Positions 39,739 through 49,047 of a DNA stretch of 64,000 nt are shown piece after piece. The notes under the pieces were generated by a model. The model made no database searches and was not told the DNA's origin. It saw nothing but the letters and a program-made list of their open reading frames with translations. Every line of letters starts with the position of its first letter. Within the stretch, counting starts at the first letter, position 1. The stretch spans positions 43,165 through 107,164 of the forward strand of contig NZ_SLVM01000011.1 in the NCBI RefSeq assembly GCF_004339675.1, given 5' to 3'. A program made the position numbers and the translations under genes. The stretch comes from Rhodovulum steppense (GTDB lineage Bacteria; Pseudomonadota; Alphaproteobacteria; Rhodobacterales; Rhodobacteraceae).

Positions 39739-41562
39739 TCAGGCTTCCATCGCTTCCAGTTCGTCGATCATCCCCTCGATCATCGACAGCCCCTTGTCCC
39801 AGAAGGCCGGGTCCGCCGCATCCAGCCCGAAGGGCGCCAGCAGCGCCTTGTGGTGCTTCGACCCGCCCGCCTTCAGCATGTCGAAATACCTGTCCTGGAA
39901 ACCCGCGCCGCTTTCCTCGTAGACCGCGTAAAGCGCGTTCACCAACCCGTCGCCAAAGGCATAGGCATAGACATAGAAGGGCGAGTGGACGAAATGCGGG
40001 ATATAGGCCCAGAAGGTCTCGTAGCCCGGCATGAACTCGAACACCGGGCCCAGGCTCTCGCCCTGCACGCTCATCCAGATTTCGTTGATGTCCTCGGGCG
40101 TCAACTCGCCCTGGCGGCGGGCGTCATGCAGCTTGCACTCGAAATCGTAGAACGCGATCTGGCGGACGACCGTGTTGATCATGTCCTCGACCTTGCCCGC
40201 CAGCAGCGTCTTGCGCTGCGCCGGGGTCTCGGCCGCCGCCAGCAGCTTGCGGAAGGTCAGCATCTCGCCGAACACGCTGGCCGTCTCGGCCAGGGTCAGC
40301 GGCGTCGAGGACAGCAATTCCCCCTGCTCCGCGGCCAGCACCTGATGCACGCCATGGCCCAACTCGTGGGCCAGCGTCATCACGTCCCGCGGCTTGCCCA
40401 GATAGTTCAGCATCACATAGGGGTGGACATCCGTCACCGTCGGATGCGCGAAGGCCCCCGGCGCCTTGCCCGGCTTCACGCCCGCGTCGATCCAGCCCCT
40501 GTCGAAGAACGGCGCGGCAAGCTCGGCCATCTTCGGCGAGAAATCGGCATAGGCGCCCATCACGGTTGCCTTCGCGGTTTCCCAATCCACCGTTTTCGGC
40601 TCCTCGATCGGCAGGGGCGCGTTGCGGTCCCAGACTTGCAGCTTGTCCAGCCCCAGCCATTTCGCCTTCAGCGCGTAATAGCGATGCGACAGCCGCGGAT
40701 AGGCCGCGACCACGGCATTCCTGAGCGCCTCGACCACTTCGGGTTCCACGTCGTTCGACAGATGCCGCCCGGTCTGCGGGGTCGGCATCTTGCGCCAGCG
40801 ATCCTCGACCTCCTTTTCCTTGGCCAGCGTGTTGTGGACGCGGGCAAAGAGCTTGACGTTCTGCTCGAACACCTCGGCCAGCGCATGCGCCGCCGCCTCG
40901 CGTTTCGCGCGGTCGGGATCGGTCATGAAGTTCAGCGTGCCCTCGATCCCGAAGGTCTCGCCGTCCACCTCGAATTCCAGGGCGGCGATGGTCTCGTCGA
41001 ACAGCTTGTTCCAGGCCGAGGCGCCGACCACCGACTGGTCATGCAGGAACCGCTCCAGCTCGTCGGACAATTGATGGGGCCGCATCGCCCGCAGCCGGTC
41101 GAAGACGGCCTTGTAGCGGGCGAACCCGGCATCCGCCGCGAACAGCGCCTCCAGCACGCCGTCCTCGATGCGGTTGATCTCCAGCGAGAAGAACACCAGC
41201 GGCGTGGTGTAGCCGGTGATCCTGTCCTGGCAATCCGACAGGAACTTGGCGCGCGCCGCATCCACCGTGTTCTGGTAATAGCGCAGCCCCGCATAGGACA
41301 TGATCCGCCCCGAGACGCGGTTGATCGCCTCGTAGCGCGCGATGCAGTCCAGCCAGCCGCCCGCATCCAGCCCCGCCAGCCTGCCCTCGTAATCGGCGGC
41401 GAAGCGGGCGCATTCGCCTTCCAGCCAGTCCATGTCGCGGGCGATCTCGGGCGCGTCGGGGGCGGCGTAAAGATCGGCCAGATCCCATTCGGGCAGCGCG
41501 CCAAGCCCCCCCGGACCCGTGGCATTGGCGTCGAAGACGGGGGCGGGCGGGATCATGCGCAT
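39739..41562 (-). CDS. pepF: M3-family oligoendopeptidase F
   Basis: A 607-residue zinc metallopeptidase that degrades cytosolic peptides. The HExxH motif is in TLAHELGHGVHQVLA, with the third ligand Glu in TLAETASVFGEML. N-terminal part WDLADLYAAPDAPEI is typical of PepF. ATG at 41562 has AGAGG seven bases upstream; the ATG at 41556 is also in frame. A much longer in-frame extension past 42,000 overlaps the divergent SDR gene and is spurious. Converges on the DUF4389 gene. Confidence 0.95.
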   Translation of the reverse strand: MRMIPPAPVFDANATGPGGLGALPEWDLADLYAAPDAPEIARDMDWLEGECARFAADYEGRLAGLDAGGWLDCIARYEAINRVSGRIMSYAGLRYYQNTVDAARAKFLSDCQDRITGYTTPLVFFSLEINRIEDGVLEALFAADAGFARYKAVFDRLRAMRPHQLSDELERFLHDQSVVGASAWNKLFDETIAALEFEVDGETFGIEGTLNFMTDPDRAKREAAAHALAEVFEQNVKLFARVHNTLAKEKEVEDRWRKMPTPQTGRHLSNDVEPEVVEALRNAVVAAYPRLSHRYYALKAKWLGLDKLQVWDRNAPLPIEEPKTVDWETAKATVMGAYADFSPKMAELAAPFFDRGWIDAGVKPGKAPGAFAHPTVTDVHPYVMLNYLGKPRDVMTLAHELGHGVHQVLAAEQGELLSSTPLTLAETASVFGEMLTFRKLLAAAETPAQRKTLLAGKVEDMINTVVRQIAFYDFECKLHDARRQGELTPEDINEIWMSVQGESLGPVFEFMPGYETFWAYIPHFVHSPFYVYAYAFGDGLVNALYAVYEESGAGFQDRYFDMLKAGGSKHHKALLAPFGLDAADPAFWDKGLSMIEGMIDELEAMEA

Positions 41563-41703
41563 CTGGGAACCTCTTTCATGTCGCGTTGACCCCAGACATA
41601 GGGCGCGGGGGCGGGGGGTATCAAGCGCGGGCAGGGCGGATCGGCCTTGCATCCGGTCGGTTTGGCTGGGAATCTGCCAAAGGGACAGGACAGGGGGACC
41701 GCC

Positions 41704-42438
41704 ATGCAGACCATTCTCGTCACCGGCGCGGGCAGCGGCATCGGCCGCGCCACCGCCCGGGCCTTTCTGGATGCGGGCTGGCGCGTCGCGCTGGCGGGCC
41801 GCCGCGAGGCGCCGCTGGTCGAGACCGCGCAGGGCAATGCGCAGGCGCTGGTCCTGCCGATGGACGTGACCGATGCCGCGGCGGTCGAGGCGGGCTTTGC
41901 CCGGATCGCGTCCGAGTGGGGGCGGCTGGACGTGCTGTTCAACAATGCGGGCATCGGCCTGCCCTCGGCGCCCATCGACGAGATCGCGATCGACGACTGG
42001 CGGCGTCTGTCGGCGATCAATATCGACGGGATGTTCCTGTGCGCCCGCGCGGCCTTCGGCCTGATGCGGCGGCAGGATCCGCAGGGCGGGCGGATCATCA
42101 ACAACGGCTCGATCTCGGCGCATGTGCCGCGCTGGGGCTCGGCGCCCTATACGGTGTCGAAACATGCCGTCACCGGGCTGACCCGCGCGCTCAGCCTGGA
42201 CGGGCGGCGGTTCAACATCGCCTGCGGGCAGATCGACATCGGCAATGCGCTGACCGAGATGGTGCAGCAGATGACCCGGGGCGTGCCGCAGGCCAATGGC
42301 GAGATCGCGGTCGAGCCGGTGATGGATGTGGCCCATGTCGCGGCCTCGGTGCTGCACATGGCCGAACTGCCGCTGTCGGCGAATGTCCAGTTCATGACGG
42401 TGATGGCCACCGCCATGCCCTTCATCGGCCGGGGCTGA
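41704..42438 (+). CDS. short-chain dehydrogenase/reductase
   Basis: A 244-residue NAD(P)-dependent oxidoreductase with the Rossmann motif TGAGSGIG (residues 7-14), NNAG (about 81-84), the catalytic Ser in GSISAH and YTVSKHA (Tyr and Lys). The substrate cannot be read. Start at 41704 is preceded by AGGGGG. Divergent from pepF. An alternative 244-codon-plus frame running over it on the same strand from 41,586 is a shadow. Confidence 0.92.
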   Translation: MQTILVTGAGSGIGRATARAFLDAGWRVALAGRREAPLVETAQGNAQALVLPMDVTDAAAVEAGFARIASEWGRLDVLFNNAGIGLPSAPIDEIAIDDWRRLSAINIDGMFLCARAAFGLMRRQDPQGGRIINNGSISAHVPRWGSAPYTVSKHAVTGLTRALSLDGRRFNIACGQIDIGNALTEMVQQMTRGVPQANGEIAVEPVMDVAHVAASVLHMAELPLSANVQFMTVMATAMPFIGRG

Positions 42439-42491
42439 GGCGGGGCGCTTTCCGTTTGCCCGGCGGACGGGCCGGGGTTAGGCTGCCATCC

Positions 42492-42842
42492 ATGCGACAG
42501 ATCCGCCCGCTTCTGGCCCTTGGCCTTGCGCTCGGTCTTGTGCTTGCCTCGCTGGGCCTTGCGTCCGCGCGCGGCCAGCCCGGGCCTGTCGGAACGCTTG
42601 TGATCTGCACCGGCATGGGATTGCAGGCGATTGCCGTGGATGCCCAGGGCAACCCGGTCGGGCCGCCGCATATCTGTCCCGACGGGCTGGCCGCGCTGGC
42701 GGCCCTGATGCTGCCCGCCCTGGCGCCGCCTGCGCGACCCCTGCAACCCGGCGCGACGCGTCTGCCTCTGGTCGCTGCCATGGCGGAGGGGCGCGACAGC
42801 CCGCAACCGCGATCGCGTGGTCCGCCCGCTGCTGTGGCCTGA
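42492..42842 (+). CDS. small exported protein next to a copper chaperone
   Basis: A 116-residue protein with a signal peptide (residues 1-27) and then the segment LVICTGMGLQAIAVDAQGNPV, which resembles DUF2946-type proteins found beside copper genes. The two Cys (one in VICTG, one in HICPDG) could bind metal. C-terminal 45 residues are Pro/Arg-rich. It lies 43 bases before the PCu(A)C-type gene. The family call is tentative. Confidence 0.6.
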   Translation: MRQIRPLLALGLALGLVLASLGLASARGQPGPVGTLVICTGMGLQAIAVDAQGNPVGPPHICPDGLAALAALMLPALAPPARPLQPGATRLPLVAAMAEGRDSPQPRSRGPPAAVA

Positions 42843-42885
42843 CCCGAACGCGCCGAGAAATGCAACCGAAAGAACGGAGGGACAG

Positions 42886-43359
42886 ATGTCCCCGAAAACC
42901 TTCCTGCTTGCAGGCGCCCTGGTGCTTGCGCCTGTCCTGCCCGCACTGGCAGACAATATCGAGATACACGATCCCTATGCCCGCGCGTCCACGATGATGT
43001 CGCAATCGGGCGCGGCCTTCATGGTGCTGGTCAATACCGGCGCCGAGGAGGACCGGCTGGTCTCCGCCACCTCGGACGTGGCCGAGCGGGTCGAATTGCA
43101 CACCCACGAGGCCGACGCCAATGGCGTGATGCGCATGGTCGAGGTCGAGGAGGGGTTTGCGATCCCCGCGGGCGGCAGCCATGCGTTGAAACGCGGTGCC
43201 GACCATGTGATGTTCCTGGGCCTCACCCGGCCGCTGGCGCAGGGCGACAGTGTCACCGTGACCCTGACCTTCGAGAAGGCGGGCGAGATGGTGGTCGAGA
43301 TCCCGGTCGATATGACCCGCGGCAGTCCCGCAGCCCCGCCCAAGGGCCACTCGCACTGA
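42886..43359 (+). CDS. copper chaperone PCu(A)C family
   Basis: A 157-residue periplasmic copper carrier for cytochrome oxidase assembly. Signal peptide residues 1-22, then DPYARAS and STMMSQSGAAFMVLVNTG, RVELHTHE, and VMRMVEV, giving the expected His/Met ligands. C-terminal His-containing tail (GHSH). The ATG at 42886 follows ACGGAGGGACAG. It likely forms an operon with the gene before it. Confidence 0.9.
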   Translation: MSPKTFLLAGALVLAPVLPALADNIEIHDPYARASTMMSQSGAAFMVLVNTGAEEDRLVSATSDVAERVELHTHEADANGVMRMVEVEEGFAIPAGGSHALKRGADHVMFLGLTRPLAQGDSVTVTLTFEKAGEMVVEIPVDMTRGSPAAPPKGHSH

Positions 43360-43700
43360 AAGGCTGCCGAAACGGGCAATCCGGCATTGCCGGGGGGAAC
43401 TGTTCACGGGTGCTGAGGGCCGCGCCCGAGCCTGGGAGGGCGCCTCAAGACGCCGGTTCAGCGCGCCACGCTTGAAAGCACCACTGTCGCCCGTGCGATC
43501 CACGACATCGCCGATGCGCCCTCCCGGGGGGAGGGTCGGGCGCGGCCCGGGTGTCAGCCCGGGCCAGACCTGTTTCCGGCGCGGTGGGGAACGGTTCAGC
43601 CACCCGGTGCAGGAAGGCTCTCGACGAAGGACCGTTCCGGCAGCCCACTGATCGCCGCGCCGCGGTCTGGCCCCGGTCCGGCCCCGGTCTGGCCCCGTGC
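43360..43700. other. 341-bp gap between convergent genes
   Basis: Between the end of the copper chaperone gene (43359) and the end of metF (43701). GC-rich with several short inverted repeats (for example CGCCCTCCCGG and GGGAGGG near 43,510-43,540), but no gene I can support. It probably carries the terminators of both operons. Confidence 0.4.
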
Positions 43701-44570
43701 TCAGGCGACCTTTTCCAGATGCCCCGCGGGCAGCACGCCCAGCGCGTGGCAGATGTCGCGCGTCAGATGCGGCTTGTTGAGCGTGTAGAAGTGGAAATCC
43801 TGCACGCCCCCCTCCATCAGTTCGGTGCACAGCTCGGTCGCCAGCGCCTTGCCCAGCAGATCCTCGCGCCCGTCGCGGATCGCCTTGTCGAACGCCTCGT
43901 CCACCCAGGCGGGGATCTTGGTGCCGCAGCGTTCGGCAAAGCGGCGCACGCCGGCCCATTTCTCGATCGGCAGGATGCCGGGAATGATCTTCGTGCCGTC
44001 GATGCCCGCCGCGTCGCATTCCTCGCGGAAGCGGAAGAAGGTTTCGGCCTCGAAGAAGAACTGGGTGATCGCCGAATCCGCCCCCGCCTCGAACTTGCGC
44101 TTGAGCCATTGCACGTCATGCCCGGCACCGCGCGATTCGGGATGCGGCTCGGGATAGGCGCCGACGCGGATGGTAAAGGCCGCGCGCGCCGCCAGCGCCT
44201 CGATCAGGTCGCAGGAATTGGCAAAGCCCTCGGGATGCGGCGCGAAGACCCCCTGTCCCTGCGGCGGGTCGCCCCGCAGCGCCACGATCTCGGTCACCCC
44301 GGCCCTGGCATAGGCGTCGGCAATCTCCAGCGTCTCGGCCCGGGTGGCATCCACACAGGTCAGATGCGCGGCGACGTTCACGCCATAGCGGTTGTGGATC
44401 GTCTCGACCGCCTCATGGGTCAGCTTGCGCGTGGTTCCGCCCGCGCCATAGGTCACCGACACGAATTGCGGCTTCAGGGGCGCCAGCGCCTGCACCGTCT
44501 CCCAGAGCTGGAAACTCGCCTCCAGCGATTTCGGCGGAAAGAACTCGAAGGACACACGGGGGGCGGACAT
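43701..44570 (-). CDS. metF: methylenetetrahydrofolate reductase
   Basis: A 289-residue FAD enzyme that makes 5-methyl-THF for methionine synthesis. Signatures: FEFFPPKSLEA (residues 8-18), FVSVTYGAGGTTR, VAAHLTC, LRGDPPQG, and the C-terminal DFHFYTLNKP. ATG at 44570. Divergent from a MetR-type regulator with a shared 101-bp control region, so it is likely its target. Confidence 0.95.
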   Translation of the reverse strand: MSAPRVSFEFFPPKSLEASFQLWETVQALAPLKPQFVSVTYGAGGTTRKLTHEAVETIHNRYGVNVAAHLTCVDATRAETLEIADAYARAGVTEIVALRGDPPQGQGVFAPHPEGFANSCDLIEALAARAAFTIRVGAYPEPHPESRGAGHDVQWLKRKFEAGADSAITQFFFEAETFFRFREECDAAGIDGTKIIPGILPIEKWAGVRRFAERCGTKIPAWVDEAFDKAIRDGREDLLGKALATELCTELMEGGVQDFHFYTLNKPHLTRDICHALGVLPAGHLEKVA

Positions 44571-44624
44571 GGCACTTGCTCCGGCTGGATTCGGCTTCGC
44601 ACGCTTGTCGCACGCGGCAGGTTG

Positions 44625-44660
44625 TGAAACAAACTCATAGTTCTCAAGATCAATATGAGT
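44625..44660. promoter_or_regulatory. probable MetR box and dyad in the metF-metR region
   Basis: TGAAACAAACTCA (44625-44637) matches the MetR consensus TGAA-N5-TTCA with one mismatch. Overlapping it, ACTCATA (44633-44639) and TATGAGT (44654-44660) make a perfect seven-base dyad with a 14-base centre. Binding is inference. Confidence 0.5.
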
Positions 44661-44671
44661 GTCGCGACAAT

Positions 44672-45583
44672 ATGCACCTCGAACTTCGCCACCTGCGCAC
44701 GATCAAGGCCATCCATGATGCGGGCGGGCTGGCGCGCGCGGCCGAGCGGCTGAACATCACCCAGTCGGCGCTGTCGCATCAGGTCAAGGGGCTGGAAGAC
44801 CAGGTCGGGATGGAGCTTTTCGTGCGCCGCACGAAACCGCTGCGGCTGTCCTCGGCGGGGATCCGGCTGTTGCGCGTGGCCGAAAGGGTGCTGCCCGAGA
44901 TTGCCGCGCTCCAGGCCGAGTTCCAGGGGCTGCGGTCGGGCCGGTCGGGGCGGCTGCATATCACGCTGGAATGCCATGCCTGCTATGACTGGCTGTTGCC
45001 GGTGCTCGAATCCTTCCGCAAGGCCTGGCCCGAGGTCGATGTCGATATCCGCCCCGGCCTGTCCTTCGACGCGCTGCCCGCGCTGGCCCGCGAAGAGGTC
45101 GATCTGGTGATCTCCTCCGATCCCGAGGATCACGCCAGCCTGACCTTCGCGCCGCTCTTCGATTACGAACCCGTCTTCGTCTGTGCCGCCACCCATCCGC
45201 TGGCCGCGAAACCCTGTGTCGAGGCCGAGGATTTCCGCGACCAGACGCTCATCACCTATCCGGTGGACCGCGCCCGGCTCGACATCTTCACCGGGTTGCT
45301 GGGACCCGCCCGGGTGGAACCGCTGGCAGTACGGCCGGTGGAACTGACGGCCGTCATCCTGATGCTGGTGGCCTCGGGGCGCGGGGTGACGGTGCTGCCC
45401 GACTGGGTGATGCGCGATGCGCGCGGCCTGGCCGATCTGGCGATCCGCCGGGTGACCGAACCGGGCCTGACCAAACGCATCCATGCCGCCACCCGGACCG
45501 AGGACGCGGCGCGGCCCTATATCGCCCATTTCATCCGGCTCGCCCGCAGCGAACCGGTCAAGCTGCAACGCGCCAGCCCCTGA
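44672..45583 (+). CDS. metR: LysR-family regulator (MetR type)
   Basis: A 303-residue LysR regulator. N-terminal HTH (HLRTIKAIHDAGGLARAAERLNITQSALSHQVKGLE, about residues 6-41), then an effector domain. The divergent metF and the TGAA-type box support MetR, which senses homocysteine. The ATG at 44672 gives the usual length; 32 upstream codons in frame lie in the promoter region. Confidence 0.9.
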   Translation: MHLELRHLRTIKAIHDAGGLARAAERLNITQSALSHQVKGLEDQVGMELFVRRTKPLRLSSAGIRLLRVAERVLPEIAALQAEFQGLRSGRSGRLHITLECHACYDWLLPVLESFRKAWPEVDVDIRPGLSFDALPALAREEVDLVISSDPEDHASLTFAPLFDYEPVFVCAATHPLAAKPCVEAEDFRDQTLITYPVDRARLDIFTGLLGPARVEPLAVRPVELTAVILMLVASGRGVTVLPDWVMRDARGLADLAIRRVTEPGLTKRIHAATRTEDAARPYIAHFIRLARSEPVKLQRASP

Positions 45584-45598
45584 CCCCGCGCCCCGTGT

Positions 45599-45666
45599 TT
45601 CTTCTTGGCCCAAATACCCCGGGGGGAGTCCGCAAGGACGGGGGGCAGCGCCCCCCTGCGCCGGTG
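45599..45666. repeat. 68-bp dispersed repeat, copy A
   Basis: Begins TTCTTCTTGGCCCAAATACC, then a CCCCGGGG-type and a GGGGGGCAGCGCCCCCC hairpin, ends CTGCGCCGGTG. Identical over 68 bp to 58397-58464. Sits between convergent genes, as does that copy. Likely a bidirectional terminator or a non-autonomous repeat. Confidence 0.85.
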
Positions 45667-45672
45667 GGGTTC

Positions 45673-46230
45673 TCAGGCCCCGATCCGGATCGTCTCGGCC
45701 TCGGTGACGATCACATCCAGATTCTGGTCGGTCGGCTCGACCGGGACATGCGCCACCTCCTGCGCGGCATAGGCAAAGCCCACCGCCAGGACCGGCCCGT
45801 CCGCGCGCAGCCGCGCCAGCGTGCGGTCATAGAAGCCCCCGCCATAGCCCAGCCGCGCGCCGCTCCGGTCGAAGGCCAGCAGCGGCACGATCAGCAGTTC
45901 GGGGCGCATCTCCTGCCCCTCGACCGGCACCGCCGCGCCGAAGGGACCGGGCCGCATCGCGCAGCCCGGCGTCCAGCGGTGAAAGACCAGCGCCGCGCCC
46001 CTGGCCACGATCACCGGCACGCCCACCGGCCCAAGCGCGGCCAGCGCCGCCATCGCGGGCAGCGGGTCGATCTCGTCGCGCATCGGCATGTAGCCGGAGG
46101 CGGGGCGGCCCAGTTCCGGGGCCAGCACGTTCAGCAGGCGCGCCACCGCCATCGCGCCGCGCGCCGCGTCATGCGCCGCCGCCCGCCGCGCCAGCGCCTC
46201 GGCCCGCAGCGCCGCCTTCCGGTCCTTCAC
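45673..46230 (-). CDS. 5-formyltetrahydrofolate cyclo-ligase
   Basis: A 185-residue ATP enzyme that recycles 5-formyl-THF. The signature LGYGGGFYDRTLARL (about residues 129-143) is intact, as is the N-terminal VKDRKAALRAEALARR helix. GTG start at 46230, its GTGA overlapping the mgtE stop, which shows translational coupling. In-frame extensions past this into mgtE are spurious. Confidence 0.9.
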   Translation of the reverse strand: MKDRKAALRAEALARRAAAHDAARGAMAVARLLNVLAPELGRPASGYMPMRDEIDPLPAMAALAALGPVGVPVIVARGAALVFHRWTPGCAMRPGPFGAAVPVEGQEMRPELLIVPLLAFDRSGARLGYGGGFYDRTLARLRADGPVLAVGFAYAAQEVAHVPVEPTDQNLDVIVTEAETIRIGA

Positions 46231-47612
46231 AAGAGCACCATCGTCGCGATGCCGAGGAACACGAAGAAGCCCACGATATCGGTCACGGTGGTGACGAAGG
46301 GGCCCGATGCCAGTGCCGGGTCGACCTTCAGCCGCTCCAGCAGGATCGGGATCACGATGCCGCCGACCGCCGCGGCCATCAATGTCACCACCATTGCAAG
46401 CGCAATGACCACGCCGATCATCGGCTTGCCGAACCAGATCACCGCCACCACCCCCATGATCACCGCGAAGGCAAAGCCGTTGAGCAGGCCCGCCAGCGCC
46501 TCGCGCCGGATCACGCGCCACATGTTCGAGGCCGTCAGGTTCTTGGTGGCCAATGCCCGCACCGCCACGGTCAGCGACTGGGTGCCCGCGTTGCCGCCCA
46601 TCGAGGCCACGATGGGCATCAGCACCGCCAGCGCCACGATCTGCGCGATCACCTCCTCGAACTGTGCGATCACGACCGAGGCGAGGATCGCCGTCACCAC
46701 ATTGACCACCAGCCACGGGAACCGACCCCGGGCGATGTCGAGCACGTTGTCGGTCAGGCTTTCCTCGCCGACACCGGCCAAACGCAGGATGTCTTCCTCG
46801 TGCTCTTCGTCGAGCACGTTCATCGCGTCGTCGATGGTGATGACACCCACCAGCCGCCCGCCCTCGTCCACCACCGGGGCCGAGATCAGGTGATACTGGT
46901 TGAAGGCATAGGCCACCTCGGATTCGGGCTGGGTGACGGGGATGGTGCGGAAACTGTCCTCCAGCAGCGCGGTCAGCCTGACCGACCGCTTGGAGGCCAA
47001 CAGCTTGCCCAGCGTCACATAGCCCACCGGCCGGATGCCCGGATCGACCACGATCACATGGTAGAACTGGTCTGGCAGCGACTTCTTGTGGGCGCGCAGA
47101 TGGTCGATGGTCTCGCCCACGGTCCAGTGTTCGGGGGCGCGCACCACCTCGCGCTGCATCAACCGGCCCGCGGAATAGTCCGGATAGCCCAGCGCCTGCT
47201 CGACCGCGACCCGGTCGGCCACCTCCAGCGCGTCGAGGATCGCCTCCTGCTGGGGCTGCTCCAGATCCTCGATCAGATCGACAACATCGTCCGATTCAAG
47301 GTCGCGCACCGCTTCGGCTAGGACATCGGGCGGCAGGAAGGCGATCACCTCCTCGCGCAGGCCCTCGGCCAGTTCGGACAGCACCTCGCCATCGAACTGA
47401 CGCCCGCCCATCAACAGGATCTCGCGCCGCCTTCCGCTGTCCACCTGTTCCAGAAGGTCGGCGATGTCGGCCGGGTGCAACTGCTCCAGCAACGCGGCCA
47501 GCCGCGCGGAATCGCCCGCCGCCACCGCCAGCATGATCGCCGACACGGTGCGGCTGTCGAGCGCGTAGCCCTCTTCCTCCGGAACGGTCTTGTCGATGAT
47601 GTCGTCGTCCAT
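46227..47612 (-). CDS. mgtE: magnesium transporter MgtE
   Basis: A 461-residue Mg2+ channel. N-terminal superhelical domain (EQLHPADIADLLEQV, about residues 40-55), two CBS domains (about 130-260), and a membrane domain of five helices ending IATMVLL; PIVASMGGNAGTQSL is the pore-linked family motif. ATG at 47612 preferred; an ATG 11 codons upstream is possible. It overlaps the next gene by four bases. No M-box-type leader recognised. Confidence 0.95.
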   Translation of the reverse strand: MDDDIIDKTVPEEEGYALDSRTVSAIMLAVAAGDSARLAALLEQLHPADIADLLEQVDSGRRREILLMGGRQFDGEVLSELAEGLREEVIAFLPPDVLAEAVRDLESDDVVDLIEDLEQPQQEAILDALEVADRVAVEQALGYPDYSAGRLMQREVVRAPEHWTVGETIDHLRAHKKSLPDQFYHVIVVDPGIRPVGYVTLGKLLASKRSVRLTALLEDSFRTIPVTQPESEVAYAFNQYHLISAPVVDEGGRLVGVITIDDAMNVLDEEHEEDILRLAGVGEESLTDNVLDIARGRFPWLVVNVVTAILASVVIAQFEEVIAQIVALAVLMPIVASMGGNAGTQSLTVAVRALATKNLTASNMWRVIRREALAGLLNGFAFAVIMGVVAVIWFGKPMIGVVIALAMVVTLMAAAVGGIVIPILLERLKVDPALASGPFVTTVTDIVGFFVFLGIATMVLL

Positions 47613-47745
47613 GCCTTGCCCTGCCCGATCCGTTGCCCGCACCATAGCCAAACCGGTCGCCCTGCAACAGGGTGCGATGCGGGATTTACGCCATCCCCGC
47701 ACACCCATAGGGTTTGCGCAGGCGCAGGGTGCGGGGGGGCTTCGG

Positions 47746-49047
47746 GTGGAACTGATCCTTGGACAGGTGCTGCATTTCGCGGCCGACCCCTTCGCCGAAG
47801 GGCCGGCGGCCGCGCTTGTCGAAACGCGCGGGGGCGTGCTGGTCGACGGCACCCGGATCGCGGCGATCGGCCCGGCCGCGGCGCTGCGCGCGGCCCATCC
47901 CGCTGCGCGGGTCACCGACATGGGATCGGCGCTGCTGTCGGCCGGGTTCGTCGATGCCCATGCCCATTATCCCCAGACCGGCATCATCGCGAGCTGGGGC
48001 AAGCGGCTGATCGACTGGCTGAACAGCTACACCTTCCCCGAGGAAATGCGTTTTGGCGATCCCGCCCATGCCGCCGCGGTCGCGGCGCGCTATCTGGACC
48101 TTGTGCTGGCCCATGGCACCACGACGGTCGCCAGCTTCTGCACCAGCCATCCCGAAAGCGTCGATGCCCTGTTCGCGGCGGCCGAGGCGCGGGGGATGCG
48201 GATCGCGGCGGGCAAGACCTGCATGGACCGCAACGCGCCGCCCGGCCTGTGCGACACCGCCGAACGCGCGCATGACGAAAGCGCGGCGCTGATCGCGCGC
48301 TGGCATGGGCGGGGGCGACTGGTCTATGCGATCACGCCGCGCTTCGCGCCGACCTCGACGCCCGAGCAACTGGACGCGCTGGGCACGCTCTGGGCCGACC
48401 ATCCGACCTGCCTGATGCAGACCCATCTGAGCGAACAGACCGAGGAACTGGACTGGGTGCGCGCGCTCTACCCCGAGGCGCGGGATTATCTGGATGTCTA
48501 CGAACGCGCGGGGCTGCTGGGGCCGGGCGCGCTGTTCGGCCATTGCATCCACCTGACCGGGCGCGAGCGGATGCGCCTGCGCGAGGCGGGCGCGGCGCTG
48601 ATCCATTGCCCGACCTCGAATGCCTTCATCGGCTCGGGGCTGTTCGACATGGCCGGGCTGATCGCCGAGGGCCAGCGCGTGGGGCTGGCCACCGATACCG
48701 GCGGGGGCTCGTCCTTCTCGATGCTGCGCACCATGGCCGCGGCCTACGAGATCGGCCAGTTGCGCGGCCGCGCGCTGCATCCGGCGGAACTGTGGTGGCT
48801 GGCCACCGCCGGGGGGGCGCGGGCGATGGGAATGGCCGAGCGGATCGGAAACCTGGCGCCGGGGATGGAGGCCGACCTGATCGCGCTCGACCTGGCCTCG
48901 ACCCCGGCAATCGCCCAGCGCAGCGCCCGGGCAGGGACGTTCTGGGAGGCGGTCTTTCCGACCATAATGATGGGCGACGACCGCGCCATCGCCGGGGTCT
49001 GGGTGAACGGGCAGCGCCAGCGCCCCGCCGAAGCGCCGCGCGGCTAG
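47746..49047 (+). CDS. guaD: guanine deaminase
   Basis: A 433-residue amidohydrolase that makes xanthine from guanine. Motifs: FVDAHAHYPQTGI (zinc His pair), FCTSHPESV, HLSEQTEEL, FGHCIHLT and ATDTGGGSSFSML. GTG start at 47746 follows a run of seven G by five bases; an ATG 23 codons upstream (47677) is in frame but lies in the mgtE promoter region. The end overlaps hisN by four bases. Confidence 0.92.
   Translation: MELILGQVLHFAADPFAEGPAAALVETRGGVLVDGTRIAAIGPAAALRAAHPAARVTDMGSALLSAGFVDAHAHYPQTGIIASWGKRLIDWLNSYTFPEEMRFGDPAHAAAVAARYLDLVLAHGTTTVASFCTSHPESVDALFAAAEARGMRIAAGKTCMDRNAPPGLCDTAERAHDESAALIARWHGRGRLVYAITPRFAPTSTPEQLDALGTLWADHPTCLMQTHLSEQTEELDWVRALYPEARDYLDVYERAGLLGPGALFGHCIHLTGRERMRLREAGAALIHCPTSNAFIGSGLFDMAGLIAEGQRVGLATDTGGGSSFSMLRTMAAAYEIGQLRGRALHPAELWWLATAGGARAMGMAERIGNLAPGMEADLIALDLASTPAIAQRSARAGTFWEAVFPTIMMGDDRAIAGVWVNGQRQRPAEAPRG

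Noticed and set aside
41586..42842. 418-aa plus-strand frame over the SDR gene
   Set aside because: Only its last 116 codons (from 42492) look real; the rest is a shadow of the SDR gene.
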